From positions 1 through 16,248 of the forward strand of contig JAMCYN010000117.1 of assembly GCA_023474015.1 (NCBI GenBank): a DNA stretch of 16,248 nt, read 5' to 3'. The translations under genes and the position numbers were made by a program. The notes below the pieces were generated by a model, which saw only the letters and a program-made list of their open reading frames with translations, made no database searches and had not been told where the DNA came from. The stretch comes from Armatimonadota bacterium. GTDB taxonomy: Bacteria; Armatimonadota; UBA5829. This document shows, one piece after another, positions 1 through 7,847 of the stretch; the stretch's first letter is position 1, and each line of letters begins with the position of its first letter.

Positions 1-117
1 GATTCATAGTGAAAGGACTCCATTATGTGCCATCATTGTCGTCACCCCCCGATTGTACAAAGCCCTCCGGGGCCTGTACGCACATAACGATTGGCAGCGC
101 ACAACATCGATTATGTG
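1..117. repeat. Region beyond the operon end with four TTATGTG/CACATAA motifs
   Basis: No gene is visible here. The heptamer TTATGTG or its complement CACATAA occurs four times in the first 130 bases. TTATGTGC at 23-30 pairs perfectly with GCACATAA at 80-87. Inside that pair, GTACA (55-59) faces TGTAC (75-79) and GCCC (62-65) faces GGGC (70-73). A second pair, TTATGTG at 111-117 and CACATAA at 124-130, encloses the stop codon of the IolD-like gene. The structure could act as a factor-dependent or bidirectional terminator, or the motifs could be binding sites for a regulator of a gene to the left. No run of T follows the stem on either strand, so a classical intrinsic terminator is not supported. 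Confidence 0.4.
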
Positions 118-1986
118 TCACGCCACATAACCGGTGTTCCAATCTCCAAATGTTCCAATGCCTCCAAGCTCGTCCGGTCCAGAGTAGACAGGAACGTGAA
201 TCAATGAGAGACCGTCGTAGTCGTGGGCTTCTTGAAGAGCCTTTTTAAGTTCGTCGGGGCTGGTCCCGCCGTGCATCCCCTTGACTCCCCGGACGGAGTT
301 TGCCCATGCCACGTAATCTACTTCAACGTTATCCGTCGTTTTGAAGTCGAGGCCGTATTGGGCAAACTGAAGTGCGCTTATGGCGGCCATGCGGCGGTTA
401 TCAAAGACGAGGACGCATCCCCTGATTCCGTGCTCAACCCCGTCTATCAGTATCTGCGGATTCATGGTGAAGCTTCCGTCTCCGCAGAACGCGATTCGAT
501 AGCGCCGATCGTCAGTAAGCGCCCCAACGAGGAGCGCCGATGCCGCGAAGCCCATGTACGACGAACCGGTGTCGGTATATGTCTGCCTCTCATGCTCATC
601 TTCAACTATCTGGAGGCCGTTCGCCTGCACATCGCCCGCGTCAAAATACTTGATCGCGTGTACAGAGTCGGCGAAGTCGCAGGCTATCTTGATCGCGGCG
701 GGCTGAGTGAGCACCGGCCTTCCCCACACTGAATCCATCGCCACGGGATTGTCGTAACGGAGTCGCTTGTGCGCTTCCCACTGCTCTTTCTTGATGGTGA
801 CCGCCCGCATCCATTCCGAATTGCCGGAGGCAGGCCGGAATCCTTGCCCTACCAGGACGTCTATCCATTTTCTGAGGTTGGCTTTGGCGTCTCCCAATAT
901 TGGCAGCGAGCAGTTATAGTGCCCCGCGTGCTGGGGTTCGACGTTGAAGTTTATGATATTGGCGGCGTTCTTCCAAGCGGTGCCCGAGCAGTCCCACTGA
1001 CAGACCGCCCTCGTTCCAATTACGACTACCAAGTCGGCTTCATTCATGCAGTAGTTGCCGGCGATTGATCCCTTTGTGCCGCCTATCGATACGCATCGAG
1101 GTTCAGAATAAGGCACGACTCCCGGAGAACCGGCCCCCGAGATAATCGCGGCGTCGAGCAAATTCGCAAGCTCCACTATTTCCGCTCCACACCCGCGGCT
1201 CCCGCCCCCGAGCTTGATGGTGATGCGCCTTGCCTTGCGAACGAACTCGGTTGCCCGTGAGAATACGCTGTCGTCGCCGCAAACCACTGGGGTAGGGCTA
1301 AAAGCGGCGGGGAACTCAAGCAGGTTACAGTTCTTGATCATTGCCGGCTGGACATTCATTGGAGCCAGAAGAAAGAAAGGTCCGCTGACCCCGCTTTTGC
1401 TCGTATGTATGGCTCCTCGCCTCAGTGCGCTGAATACGGAGCACGGCTCGTAGAGGGCATAGGCGCTGCCCATAACGCCGCACATCCTGAGAAACAGGGA
1501 CTGCTCGTTCTTTGGAATCTGCTGCATATTGAAGCCTTCGTCGTGCGTGGTCTCATCTCCGTAGATGTGGTAAACACCCGCGCAATTTGACGCGGCGCAC
1601 AATGCGCCCGCGAATGCATGCATGGCGCCGGGACCGATAGATGTGATCACGGCTGCGGTCTCCCCAGTTTCTAGCTTGAGAGCCGTCACGGCGTGCGCGG
1701 CGGCGGTCTCATGCCTGGCGTTGTACACACTCACAAGCCCCAATTGGCTGTAGACGCGCAGTGCTTCGGCTATGTCCGTGCTTCCGTGGCCGAAGACCCC
1801 GACGTATTTCCTGACTCCCTGGTTGAGAAGGCCGAGCACCAGTGCCTCCGAGACGGATATGTCTTGGAATTGTTCCATCGCTCCATTGCTCACGGCAGCT
1901 TGAATGGTCCTGTGTTCGGCAAGAGCCTTCGCCCTTCGGGCACGTTCGCTCTCGTCAGCCAGCTTCTTTGTCTCCAGTTCCAGCAT
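118..1986 (-). CDS. IolD-like ThDP-dependent enzyme (acetolactate synthase fold)
   Basis: This is a ThDP enzyme of the acetolactate synthase/IolD superfamily, about 622 residues and so of normal size. The FGHG stretch near residue 65 resembles the IolD signature. The ThDP-activating glutamate lies in ARHETAAAH near residue 93. The C-terminal cofactor motif starts GDGSF and ends with DN about 25 residues later. IolD proper hydrolyses the ring of 3D-trihydroxycyclohexane-1,2-dione in inositol catabolism. The middle region here differs from textbook IolD, so the substrate is open. The frame stays open up to 2064, but that would overlap the isomerase gene. The ATG at 1986 has AGGAG ten bases upstream and leaves a 37-nt gap, so I chose it. 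It is the last gene of the six-gene operon. A charged helical segment of about 35 residues precedes the first domain. Another ThDP carboligase or hydrolase remains possible. Confidence 0.8.
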   Translation of the reverse strand: MLELETKKLADESERARRAKALAEHRTIQAAVSNGAMEQFQDISVSEALVLGLLNQGVRKYVGVFGHGSTDIAEALRVYSQLGLVSVYNARHETAAAHAVTALKLETGETAAVITSIGPGAMHAFAGALCAASNCAGVYHIYGDETTHDEGFNMQQIPKNEQSLFLRMCGVMGSAYALYEPCSVFSALRRGAIHTSKSGVSGPFFLLAPMNVQPAMIKNCNLLEFPAAFSPTPVVCGDDSVFSRATEFVRKARRITIKLGGGSRGCGAEIVELANLLDAAIISGAGSPGVVPYSEPRCVSIGGTKGSIAGNYCMNEADLVVVIGTRAVCQWDCSGTAWKNAANIINFNVEPQHAGHYNCSLPILGDAKANLRKWIDVLVGQGFRPASGNSEWMRAVTIKKEQWEAHKRLRYDNPVAMDSVWGRPVLTQPAAIKIACDFADSVHAIKYFDAGDVQANGLQIVEDEHERQTYTDTGSSYMGFAASALLVGALTDDRRYRIAFCGDGSFTMNPQILIDGVEHGIRGCVLVFDNRRMAAISALQFAQYGLDFKTTDNVEVDYVAWANSVRGVKGMHGGTSPDELKKALQEAHDYDGLSLIHVPVYSGPDELGGIGTFGDWNTGYVA

Positions 1987-2023
1987 GTTTGTCACGCTCC
2001 TATCCCGCCAATACCCGCACCGG

Positions 2024-2497
2024 CTACTTGAAGTTTTTGCTTTCATACTGCTGAATCTTCGCAAATCCCTCGGCCTGCACTCTTCTACGCTCCTCAGGCA
2101 TCCCCGCGCCTATCTCGGCGGAAAGGTAGGCATCCACGATGTCGAGTGCCTGGAGCCTTCCCACCACCCATGCTCCGAGGCAAAGGACGTTCGCGCGGTT
2201 TATAACGTAGTGAAGTCTCGCCGTAGTGGCGGACTCCGCGACACCGGCGTAAATCCCCTTGAACTTGTTTGCGCACAGGCACACGCCCATACCGGTCCCG
2301 CAGGCCAGGATCCCACGCTCCGCGCTGCCGTCCACTACGGCGGCCGCGACTCTGGGGGCCGTATTGTAGAATACGTCAGGCACTTCTTTGCTCTTCATTC
2401 CAAGGTCTATGATTTCGTGTCCCTGTTCGATAAGATGCTCCTTCACCTGCTGCATCAAATCGAAAGAGCACACTTCCGCCGCAAATGCTATCCTCAT
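2024..2497 (-). CDS. rpiB: RpiB/LacA/LacB-family sugar isomerase, atypical active site
   Basis: This 157-residue protein has the length and fold signature of the RpiB/LacAB family, whose members interconvert aldose and ketose phosphates. GILACGTGMG keeps the catalytic cysteine and the glycine-rich anion loop. ARLHYVINRANVLCLG matches the second family block. Two classical features are missing. The N-terminal DHAG motif reads EVCS, and the histidine of the usual REHNDAN block reads Ile in VINRAN. Substrate-binding residues have therefore changed, and the true substrate may not be ribose 5-phosphate. LacA-type subunits also diverge here. The start is sound: the ATG overlaps the upstream stop as ATGA, with AAGGG seven bases before it. 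It lies between the TIM-barrel protein gene and the IolD-like gene in the operon. The symbol names the family only. Confidence 0.82.
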   Translation of the reverse strand: MRIAFAAEVCSFDLMQQVKEHLIEQGHEIIDLGMKSKEVPDVFYNTAPRVAAAVVDGSAERGILACGTGMGVCLCANKFKGIYAGVAESATTARLHYVINRANVLCLGAWVVGRLQALDIVDAYLSAEIGAGMPEERRRVQAEGFAKIQQYESKNFK

Positions 2498-4326
2498 AAA
2501 ACTACCCTTTCGTATGATTGATTCATCACTCGATCGACGCCCAACGGTGCAAGATCAATATGGATGGGCTCGTCAACGCCGACTGTCCGCGCCGTCGCCT
2601 TAACATAGTGGTCGCTGTAGTTTATTACAACCAGGTCTTCCTCACCATTCTCTCGGAAAAGAACCACCTGGAGATACGCATCCCCATCCACATAGGGCAG
2701 CCTGCCGGATGCGAACTCCTCGAGTTCCTCGACCAGTATGTCGCGATGAGACTTTCCAAGACGAAATGTCACCCGGCACAAATCAAATGGCAGAACGATA
2801 ATCCTCCCGCGTCCGATGTCAATTGACCCGATGCCCATCCCAATCTCGTTTCCGGACGCATCACGCAACATCGATATCGCCTCCACGGCCTCTCGCTTAA
2901 CAACGGCAATCGAGCCAATCGGATAGCCGGCAACAGAGGTGTCGGTGGCACGTCCCCCGGATAGCACCTCCATGTGAGGCCTCGCATCGGGCTCCGCAAG
3001 CGAAAAGTCCGGCAGATCCGGAACATACTCCCGCAGCTTCCGCGCGGCCGGCAGGTCGAGCACGAGCGTCCGGCCTTCCTCAAGCCACCCCTTCGCCTCG
3101 GCGGCCACCGTCTTGGGCTGAAATCCGAAAAGACAGATGGTGCGGTCATCAGAGCGTATGTCCGAGGTAAGCCGGACGGGCAGTCCAATTAGCGATAGCG
3201 CCTGGTATCCCTTAATCGCGCCGTCCGACAGATGCTCCTCGAGCGATAGCTCTTGCGCCAGACCGGTCCGCATATAGACCGGTATTCCGAGGTACTCTCT
3301 ACCGTGGTCCCTGGGCTTCGTCTCACCCGGCCAGGGGCCTCCGCCGATCAGTCCGGGCCATATATGGAGCCTTTCGAACTCCTCGGACCACGCCCAAAGC
3401 ACGGGCGTTATGCCGAGCGCCTCCGCTATCCTTCCCTCCTGTATCATCTGGGCAGAACCCTTGGGCTGGCAGGGCGCGGCCCCCACGGCGGTCGTCTCCC
3501 AGCACCTTTCGTAAGTCTCCGGGAGAAGCTCGTCATAGTAGATGAGGTATCCCACGCTTGTGGTCATGTCGAGCGGCAGGGCGTTATAATGCTCTCCCCC
3601 CGGAAGCCTGGCGAAGCTCGGTGCCTCGGGGGTATCGAAGATGTTTATGATGTCCGTGCACGCTATCCCGGTCAGGTCCTGGAAACGGCGAGCCGGGAGG
3701 CAGGTGCCTATGCGCAGTGTCGGGCTTATCTCGTGGATCGCGCTCTCGAGTTCTCTTGCCAGCGATAGCACCGTCTCCCGGCAAAATGCCATGTATCGCT
3801 TCCTCAGCTCAATCGTGTCTTCCGATGCGCCGGTGTCTTGGAAGGCGCCTCCAAACTCATCTCTGGAGACTGTCCTGCCGATAGCGCTGGAGAAACCCGC
3901 AAGGTGCAGCGGGCAGAAGCAAAGAGCGTCCTTTAGATCGTCATCGAAAAGTATCCGGCGGAATCCCGCGCGAGCCACTTGCCGGTAGCGTTCGATCAGG
4001 ATCTCACGGTAGCTCTTGTCCCGCAGACACACGAACCCTTCCCTCGGGTTGCCCTCCAGGTCCATCTGGCACTGGTAGACAGGAGGAACTTGCGCCTGGC
4101 CTTCGGGATGAGACGAGGTCATTCCCATGAAGTGCACCTGCACCTCGGGATAATCCCTTTCCGCATCGTCCTTCTTGCGGCGAAGTTCCCGCAGCCTGGC
4201 GCTGAACGTGTTCTCATCACAGAACCAGTCGCCGGTACTATACCCCGGAAACGCGTGGATATGACTCACCCCGAGGGCTTGTAGTCTCCCAATATCGAAG
4301 TCTAGCCTACTTTGAGACCAGTGCAT
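2494..4326 (-). CDS. Glycoside-hydrolase-like TIM-barrel protein of unknown function
   Basis: This 610-residue protein has no signal peptide and probably acts in the cytoplasm. The first ~350 residues look like a TIM barrel. They include an acidic FDDDLKDALCFC segment near residue 150, a CFC pattern I associate with uncharacterised glycosidase-like proteins. Residues ~360-440 resemble the Rossmann-like middle domain of GH42-type enzymes (SLIGLPVRLTSDI, then GWLEEGRTLVLDL). The C-terminus is beta-rich (LVVINYSDHYVKATART), like the small end domain of such enzymes. I cannot assign a family number or a substrate. It starts 13 nt after the dehydrogenase stop, with GGAG four bases before the ATG, and its stop overlaps the isomerase start (ATGA). 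The context suggests a hydrolase releasing the substrate of the operon's pathway, or a barrel enzyme acting on it. This is inference. Confidence 0.8.
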   Translation of the reverse strand: MHWSQSRLDFDIGRLQALGVSHIHAFPGYSTGDWFCDENTFSARLRELRRKKDDAERDYPEVQVHFMGMTSSHPEGQAQVPPVYQCQMDLEGNPREGFVCLRDKSYREILIERYRQVARAGFRRILFDDDLKDALCFCPLHLAGFSSAIGRTVSRDEFGGAFQDTGASEDTIELRKRYMAFCRETVLSLARELESAIHEISPTLRIGTCLPARRFQDLTGIACTDIINIFDTPEAPSFARLPGGEHYNALPLDMTTSVGYLIYYDELLPETYERCWETTAVGAAPCQPKGSAQMIQEGRIAEALGITPVLWAWSEEFERLHIWPGLIGGGPWPGETKPRDHGREYLGIPVYMRTGLAQELSLEEHLSDGAIKGYQALSLIGLPVRLTSDIRSDDRTICLFGFQPKTVAAEAKGWLEEGRTLVLDLPAARKLREYVPDLPDFSLAEPDARPHMEVLSGGRATDTSVAGYPIGSIAVVKREAVEAISMLRDASGNEIGMGIGSIDIGRGRIIVLPFDLCRVTFRLGKSHRDILVEELEEFASGRLPYVDGDAYLQVVLFRENGEEDLVVINYSDHYVKATARTVGVDEPIHIDLAPLGVDRVMNQSYERVVL

Positions 4327-4339
4327 CTGTCTCCGTACC

Positions 4340-5887
4340 TCAGTCCCACGTGTTTACCTTTCTGACCGCGGCGTCCTGCTCATTGAACCACCTGTAGCTC
4401 ACGGACTTCTTTTCGGTGAAGAAAAGCACGCCGTCCTTGCCGTGGCTGTGAAGGTCTCCGAAGAACGACTGCTTCCAGCCCGTGAAGCTGAAGAATCCAA
4501 GCGGGACGGGTATGCCCACGTTCACTCCAACCATCCCGGCTCCGACTCTGTGTGCGAACTCCCTGGCATACATCCCGCTTTGAGTAAAGATCGCGGAGCC
4601 GTTTCCGAACCGGCTGGAGTTGATCAACTCGAGACCTTCCTCAAAACTCTTTACTCGCTTAATACATAGCACAGGCCCGAATATCTCCTCACGCCCTACC
4701 GACATATCCTCGGTTACGTAATCGAACACTGTCGGCCCGAGGTAGAATCCGCCTGGGTGTTCGGGAACGGTAACACTTCTCCCATCCAGAATGAGCTTTG
4801 CGCCTTCGGATACGCCGGTTTCTATCCATCTTACGACGCTGTCCCGATGCTCCGCGGATATCAACGGTCCCATTGTCGTATCCGGGGACTCGGCGTGACC
4901 GACATTAATGCCTCTTGCGGCGTCCGCTACAAGCTTCACGAGATCGTCCGCTATCTCTTCGAGGACAACAATAGTCGGAAGAGCCATACACCTCTCCCCT
5001 GCGCATCCAAAGGCAGCGTTGACTATCCCCTGGGCGGCTCTGGACAGAACGCAGTCGGGCATAACCAGAGCGTGGTTCTTGGCCTCCGTCAGCGCCTGAA
5101 CCCTCTTGCCGCTGCCGGCCGCTGTCTGATAGATCTCCCTGCCCACCGATGTCGAGCCGACGAAGCTTATTGCCTTAACGTCCGGATGCTCGAGCAGCAG
5201 CCTCACCGAGTCCCTTCCGCAGGTGATCATGTTGACCACGCCGGCTGGCAGCCCGGCCTCATGAAGCAGTTCCATAAGTCTCGCCGCCGTGTTGGGCACC
5301 ATGCTCGCGGCTTTGAGAACGAACGTGTTGCCGCAGGCAATCGCAAGCGGGAACATCCACATAGGGATCATCCCCGGGAAGTTGAACGGTACTATGCCGG
5401 CGCACACGCCCAACGGCTGCCGCCATGTGACTACATCAACACCCCTCGACACGTTTTCCAGAGATTCTCCCATAAGAAGCGTGGGAGCGCCACAGGCAAA
5501 CTCGACTATCTCTATGCCCCTCTGAATGGAACCTACGGCCTCCGCGTGCGTCTTGCCGTTCTCCGTGGCAAGGGTCGTCGCCAACTCCTCGAGATTCCGG
5601 TCAAGCAGCACCTTGAATCTGAAGAGGATCTGTATCCTCTCCTCGGCGGGAGTCTGCCACCACGGCCCGAAAGCCTGCTTCGCCGCCGCGATAGCCGATT
5701 CCACCTCCTTGGGCAGACATCTCGGAGCCTCAGTGGTGACCTCACCCGTGCTTGCGTCGTGAACGGGAAAGTAATTGTCCGTCTTCGACGCTATCCACTC
5801 ACCGCCGATGAACATCTTAAGCCGCCTTACGCCATTTGGCCCCGCTGCGTAGGACGCCCCAAGCTCGTTTCTATCCATGACCTGCAT
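4340..5887 (-). CDS. mmsA: Methylmalonate/malonate-semialdehyde dehydrogenase-like (MmsA/IolA type)
   Basis: This is an aldehyde dehydrogenase of 515 residues. MmsA/IolA enzymes oxidise malonic or methylmalonic semialdehyde to acetyl- or propionyl-CoA with NAD+. FNFP is at residues 168-171 and HPDVKAISFVGSTSVG spans about 234-249. The catalytic cysteine is Cys300 in GERCM. The C-terminal FTGWKQSFFGDL and GVLFF segments are typical of the MmsA branch. As in that branch, there is no general-base glutamate before the GG position. Two deviations stand out: the usual LKPSE reads LKAAS (191-195), and the usual G-A before KNH reads TEAK (267-270). Either may alter cofactor or substrate preference. 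A strong AAGGGAGGA lies just upstream of the ATG. The gene is 12 nt from transketolase C and 13 nt from the TIM-barrel protein gene. The family is secure; the substrate is not. Confidence 0.9.
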   Translation of the reverse strand: MQVMDRNELGASYAAGPNGVRRLKMFIGGEWIASKTDNYFPVHDASTGEVTTEAPRCLPKEVESAIAAAKQAFGPWWQTPAEERIQILFRFKVLLDRNLEELATTLATENGKTHAEAVGSIQRGIEIVEFACGAPTLLMGESLENVSRGVDVVTWRQPLGVCAGIVPFNFPGMIPMWMFPLAIACGNTFVLKAASMVPNTAARLMELLHEAGLPAGVVNMITCGRDSVRLLLEHPDVKAISFVGSTSVGREIYQTAAGSGKRVQALTEAKNHALVMPDCVLSRAAQGIVNAAFGCAGERCMALPTIVVLEEIADDLVKLVADAARGINVGHAESPDTTMGPLISAEHRDSVVRWIETGVSEGAKLILDGRSVTVPEHPGGFYLGPTVFDYVTEDMSVGREEIFGPVLCIKRVKSFEEGLELINSSRFGNGSAIFTQSGMYAREFAHRVGAGMVGVNVGIPVPLGFFSFTGWKQSFFGDLHSHGKDGVLFFTEKKSVSYRWFNEQDAAVRKVNTWD

Positions 5888-5899
5888 CCGTGTCCTCCC

Positions 5900-6853
5900 T
5901 TAGAAAACTGCCTTTGTCCGCGCCATCTCGCGACAGGCTGATACTATGTGCTCCGTGTTGACTCCGTACTTCGAGAATACCTGCTCATCGTCCCCGCTCT
6001 CCCCGAAGTGGTCCCCGAAGCCTATCCTTTTCAGCCATGCCGGCTGCTTCTCCGACAACACCTCGGACACGGCTCCCCCAAGCCCGCCGATTATGCTGTG
6101 ATTCTCGACAGTCACTATCCTGCCTATTTCCCTTGCCGCCGAGATTATCGCATCCTCGTCTATTGGTTTAATGGTCGGCATATGTATGAGCCTTGCGGAT
6201 ACCCCTTCTTCCGCAAGTTTATCCACCGCCAAAAGCGCCTTTGGGGTCATCATGCCCGTCGAGATAATAGCAACATCTTCGCCCTCACGAAGCACTGCGG
6301 CCTTGCCCGGAACGAACCTGTAGCTTTCGTCGAATATAACCGGGACCTCGCATCTGACCGTCCTTATGTATACCGGGCCATCTATCTCCGCGGCCGCAAG
6401 GACAACTTGACGGGTCTCGACGGCATCCGCGGGGACGAACACCTTGATGTTTGGTATCGCGCGCATTATCGCTATGTCCTCGAATGCCTGATGAGTAGCT
6501 CCCGCTTTGCCCGTCGGTACCCCGCCATAACTCCCGTTGATCTTCACGTTCAGCTTGGGATACGCGACCGATATGGCTATCTGGTCGGATGCGCGTCTCG
6601 CCATAAACACCGCGAATGTCGACACAAAAGGAACGAACCCCAGCGTGGCAAGCCCAGCCGCGATGACTACCATGTTCTGCTCTGCTATTCCTATCTGGTA
6701 GAACCTGTCCGGAAAGGCATCGCGGAATATGGCGGACTGCGTTGATGTTCCCACATCAGCGTCGAGCACGAGCACATCGGGATTCGACTTCCCAAGCTCC
6801 ACCAAGGCGTCTCCAAAAGCCTTTCGCGGCGCTATCATCTCTCCGATCTTCAT
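5900..6853 (-). CDS. Transketolase, C-terminal subunit
   Basis: This is the second half of a split transketolase, about 317 residues. It carries the pyrimidine-binding domain (about 1-190) and the transketolase C-terminal domain. The ThDP-activating glutamate is in YQIGIAEQNM near residue 60. FVPFVSTFAVFMARRASDQI and the KINGSYGGVPTGKAGATHQ block are characteristic. With the N subunit it should move two-carbon ketol units between sugars, or cleave a ketose to release an aldehyde. The frame is open from a GTG at 6862. I prefer the ATG at 6853 because it overlaps the upstream stop as ATGA, with GGAG eight bases before it. Such coupling suits equal production of two subunits. A DXS/pyruvate dehydrogenase beta-like role is less likely given its partner. 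Confidence 0.92.
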   Translation of the reverse strand: MKIGEMIAPRKAFGDALVELGKSNPDVLVLDADVGTSTQSAIFRDAFPDRFYQIGIAEQNMVVIAAGLATLGFVPFVSTFAVFMARRASDQIAISVAYPKLNVKINGSYGGVPTGKAGATHQAFEDIAIMRAIPNIKVFVPADAVETRQVVLAAAEIDGPVYIRTVRCEVPVIFDESYRFVPGKAAVLREGEDVAIISTGMMTPKALLAVDKLAEEGVSARLIHMPTIKPIDEDAIISAAREIGRIVTVENHSIIGGLGGAVSEVLSEKQPAWLKRIGFGDHFGESGDDEQVFSKYGVNTEHIVSACREMARTKAVF

Positions 6854-7674
6854 CCCGCACACTCCAGTTCGGATAGCGCCTGTTCCAGTTCAGACTCACT
6901 GGGCGCCTTCGCGTGCCATGAAACATTGCCTTCGATGAAAGAGATTCCGCGTCCCTTCAGTGTCTTGGCTATCACCACAACGGGACCGTCTTCAATCGAT
7001 TTCGCCTTCTCGATTGTGTTAATAAGCTCAGGCACGCTGTGTCCGTCGCAGGAAAGGACGTTCCATCCAAACGATTCCCACTTTCGGGCAAGAGGATCGA
7101 GGTCGAGAGTATCCCTGGTCCAGCCAGTGAGCTGAAGTTGGTTGTAGTCGATTATCGCTATCAGTCTCCTGACCTTGTGATGACCGGCATACATCGCGGC
7201 TTCCCAGACCTGCCCTTCTTGAAGCTCCCCGTCCCCCAGGAGAACGTAAACATGGAATGCCATTCCTCTGCGGTCCCGCCCGAGAGCCATGCCGATACCG
7301 GCGGAGAGCCCCTGGCCAAGCGAACCCGTTGACATGTCCACTCCGGGAGTCTTCAGCATATCGGGATGTCCCTGAAGCCTGCCGTCTATATGGTCGAACT
7401 CGCACATGCACTGCTCACCGAAGTAGCCTCTCAGGCAGAGAATGGCATAAAGCCCGACCGCAGCATGTCCCTTCGACAGAATGAACCTGTCCCTCTTAGG
7501 CCAGTCCGGGCGGGCAGGATCGATATTCATGGCTTTGAAGTAGAGGACCGCGAGGATTTCGCACATAGACAGCGCCCCGCCGGTATGTCCCGCGTTGGAC
7601 TGATGAACTGTTTTCAGGATCAGGGCGCGAGCTTGTGCCGCTACGCGCTCCGCCGTGATTGCCGAAGTTTGCAA
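6850..7674 (-). CDS. Transketolase, N-terminal subunit
   Basis: This is the ThDP-binding half of a split transketolase, 274 residues. NAGHTGGALS near residue 30, RFILSKGHAAVGLYA near 65, LQGHPD near 100, and the cofactor motif GDGELQEGQVWEAAMYA ending in DYNQLQ (about 150-185) are all standard for the family. The first codon is TTG. It is preceded by AAAGGA seven bases upstream, and no ATG upstream fits, so I accept it. This is the first gene of the operon and follows a long leader with possible promoters and dyads. Its clustering with an RpiB-family isomerase and an aldehyde dehydrogenase suggests a dedicated catabolic transketolase rather than the housekeeping pentose phosphate enzyme. That is inference. 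Confidence 0.92.
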   Translation of the reverse strand: MQTSAITAERVAAQARALILKTVHQSNAGHTGGALSMCEILAVLYFKAMNIDPARPDWPKRDRFILSKGHAAVGLYAILCLRGYFGEQCMCEFDHIDGRLQGHPDMLKTPGVDMSTGSLGQGLSAGIGMALGRDRRGMAFHVYVLLGDGELQEGQVWEAAMYAGHHKVRRLIAIIDYNQLQLTGWTRDTLDLDPLARKWESFGWNVLSCDGHSVPELINTIEKAKSIEDGPVVVIAKTLKGRGISFIEGNVSWHAKAPSESELEQALSELECAG

Positions 7675-7722
7675 AGAATAGTCCTTTCCGCGCTACGGAA
7701 CTGGCTTCCGAGTCTTATCTAC

Positions 7723-7751
7723 AGGCTACCTCATTTTCCCCCGAATGTCAA
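7723..7751 (-). promoter_or_regulatory. Candidate promoter P1 of the transketolase operon
   Basis: On the minus strand a perfect TTGACA (7746-7751) is followed after 17 bases by TAGCCT (7723-7728). The -10 is poor, matching three of six consensus positions. Transcription would begin about 40 bases before the TTG start codon. The exact -35 box and good spacing are the only evidence. Confidence 0.3.
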
Positions 7752-7775
7752 GGGCCGCAAGTCGAGGTCGTTGCG

Positions 7776-7796
7776 ACAGACGCAAGTTTTGTCTGT
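7776..7796. promoter_or_regulatory. Inverted repeat in the operon leader
   Basis: ACAGAC (7776-7781) and GTCTGT (7791-7796) form a perfect 6-bp dyad with a 9-base centre. It lies just upstream of the TTGACA of candidate promoter P1 and downstream of P2. It could be an operator or an RNA hairpin in a P2 transcript. The element is short and unproven. Confidence 0.3.
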
Positions 7797-7847
7797 TCCG
7801 ATACAGCGTTTATCGACTTCGCATTCAGCCTGCTGTGTCGCGAAGCG

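Noticed and set aside
53..80. Intrinsic terminator for the operon
   Set aside because: The stem is interrupted and no T-run follows on the minus strand.
1987..2064. N-terminal extension of the IolD-like protein to an upstream start
   Set aside because: It overlaps the end of the isomerase gene, reads as low-complexity non-homologous sequence, and the ATG at 1986 has AGGAG upstream.
4757..5941. 394-codon open frame on the plus strand
   Set aside because: It lies antisense to the MmsA-type gene, has no family motifs, and reflects the codon bias of the true gene.
118..7674. Complete myo-inositol catabolic operon
   Set aside because: Only IolD-like and IolA-like genes are present; the dehydrogenase, dehydratase, isomerase, kinase and aldolase are missing from the window.
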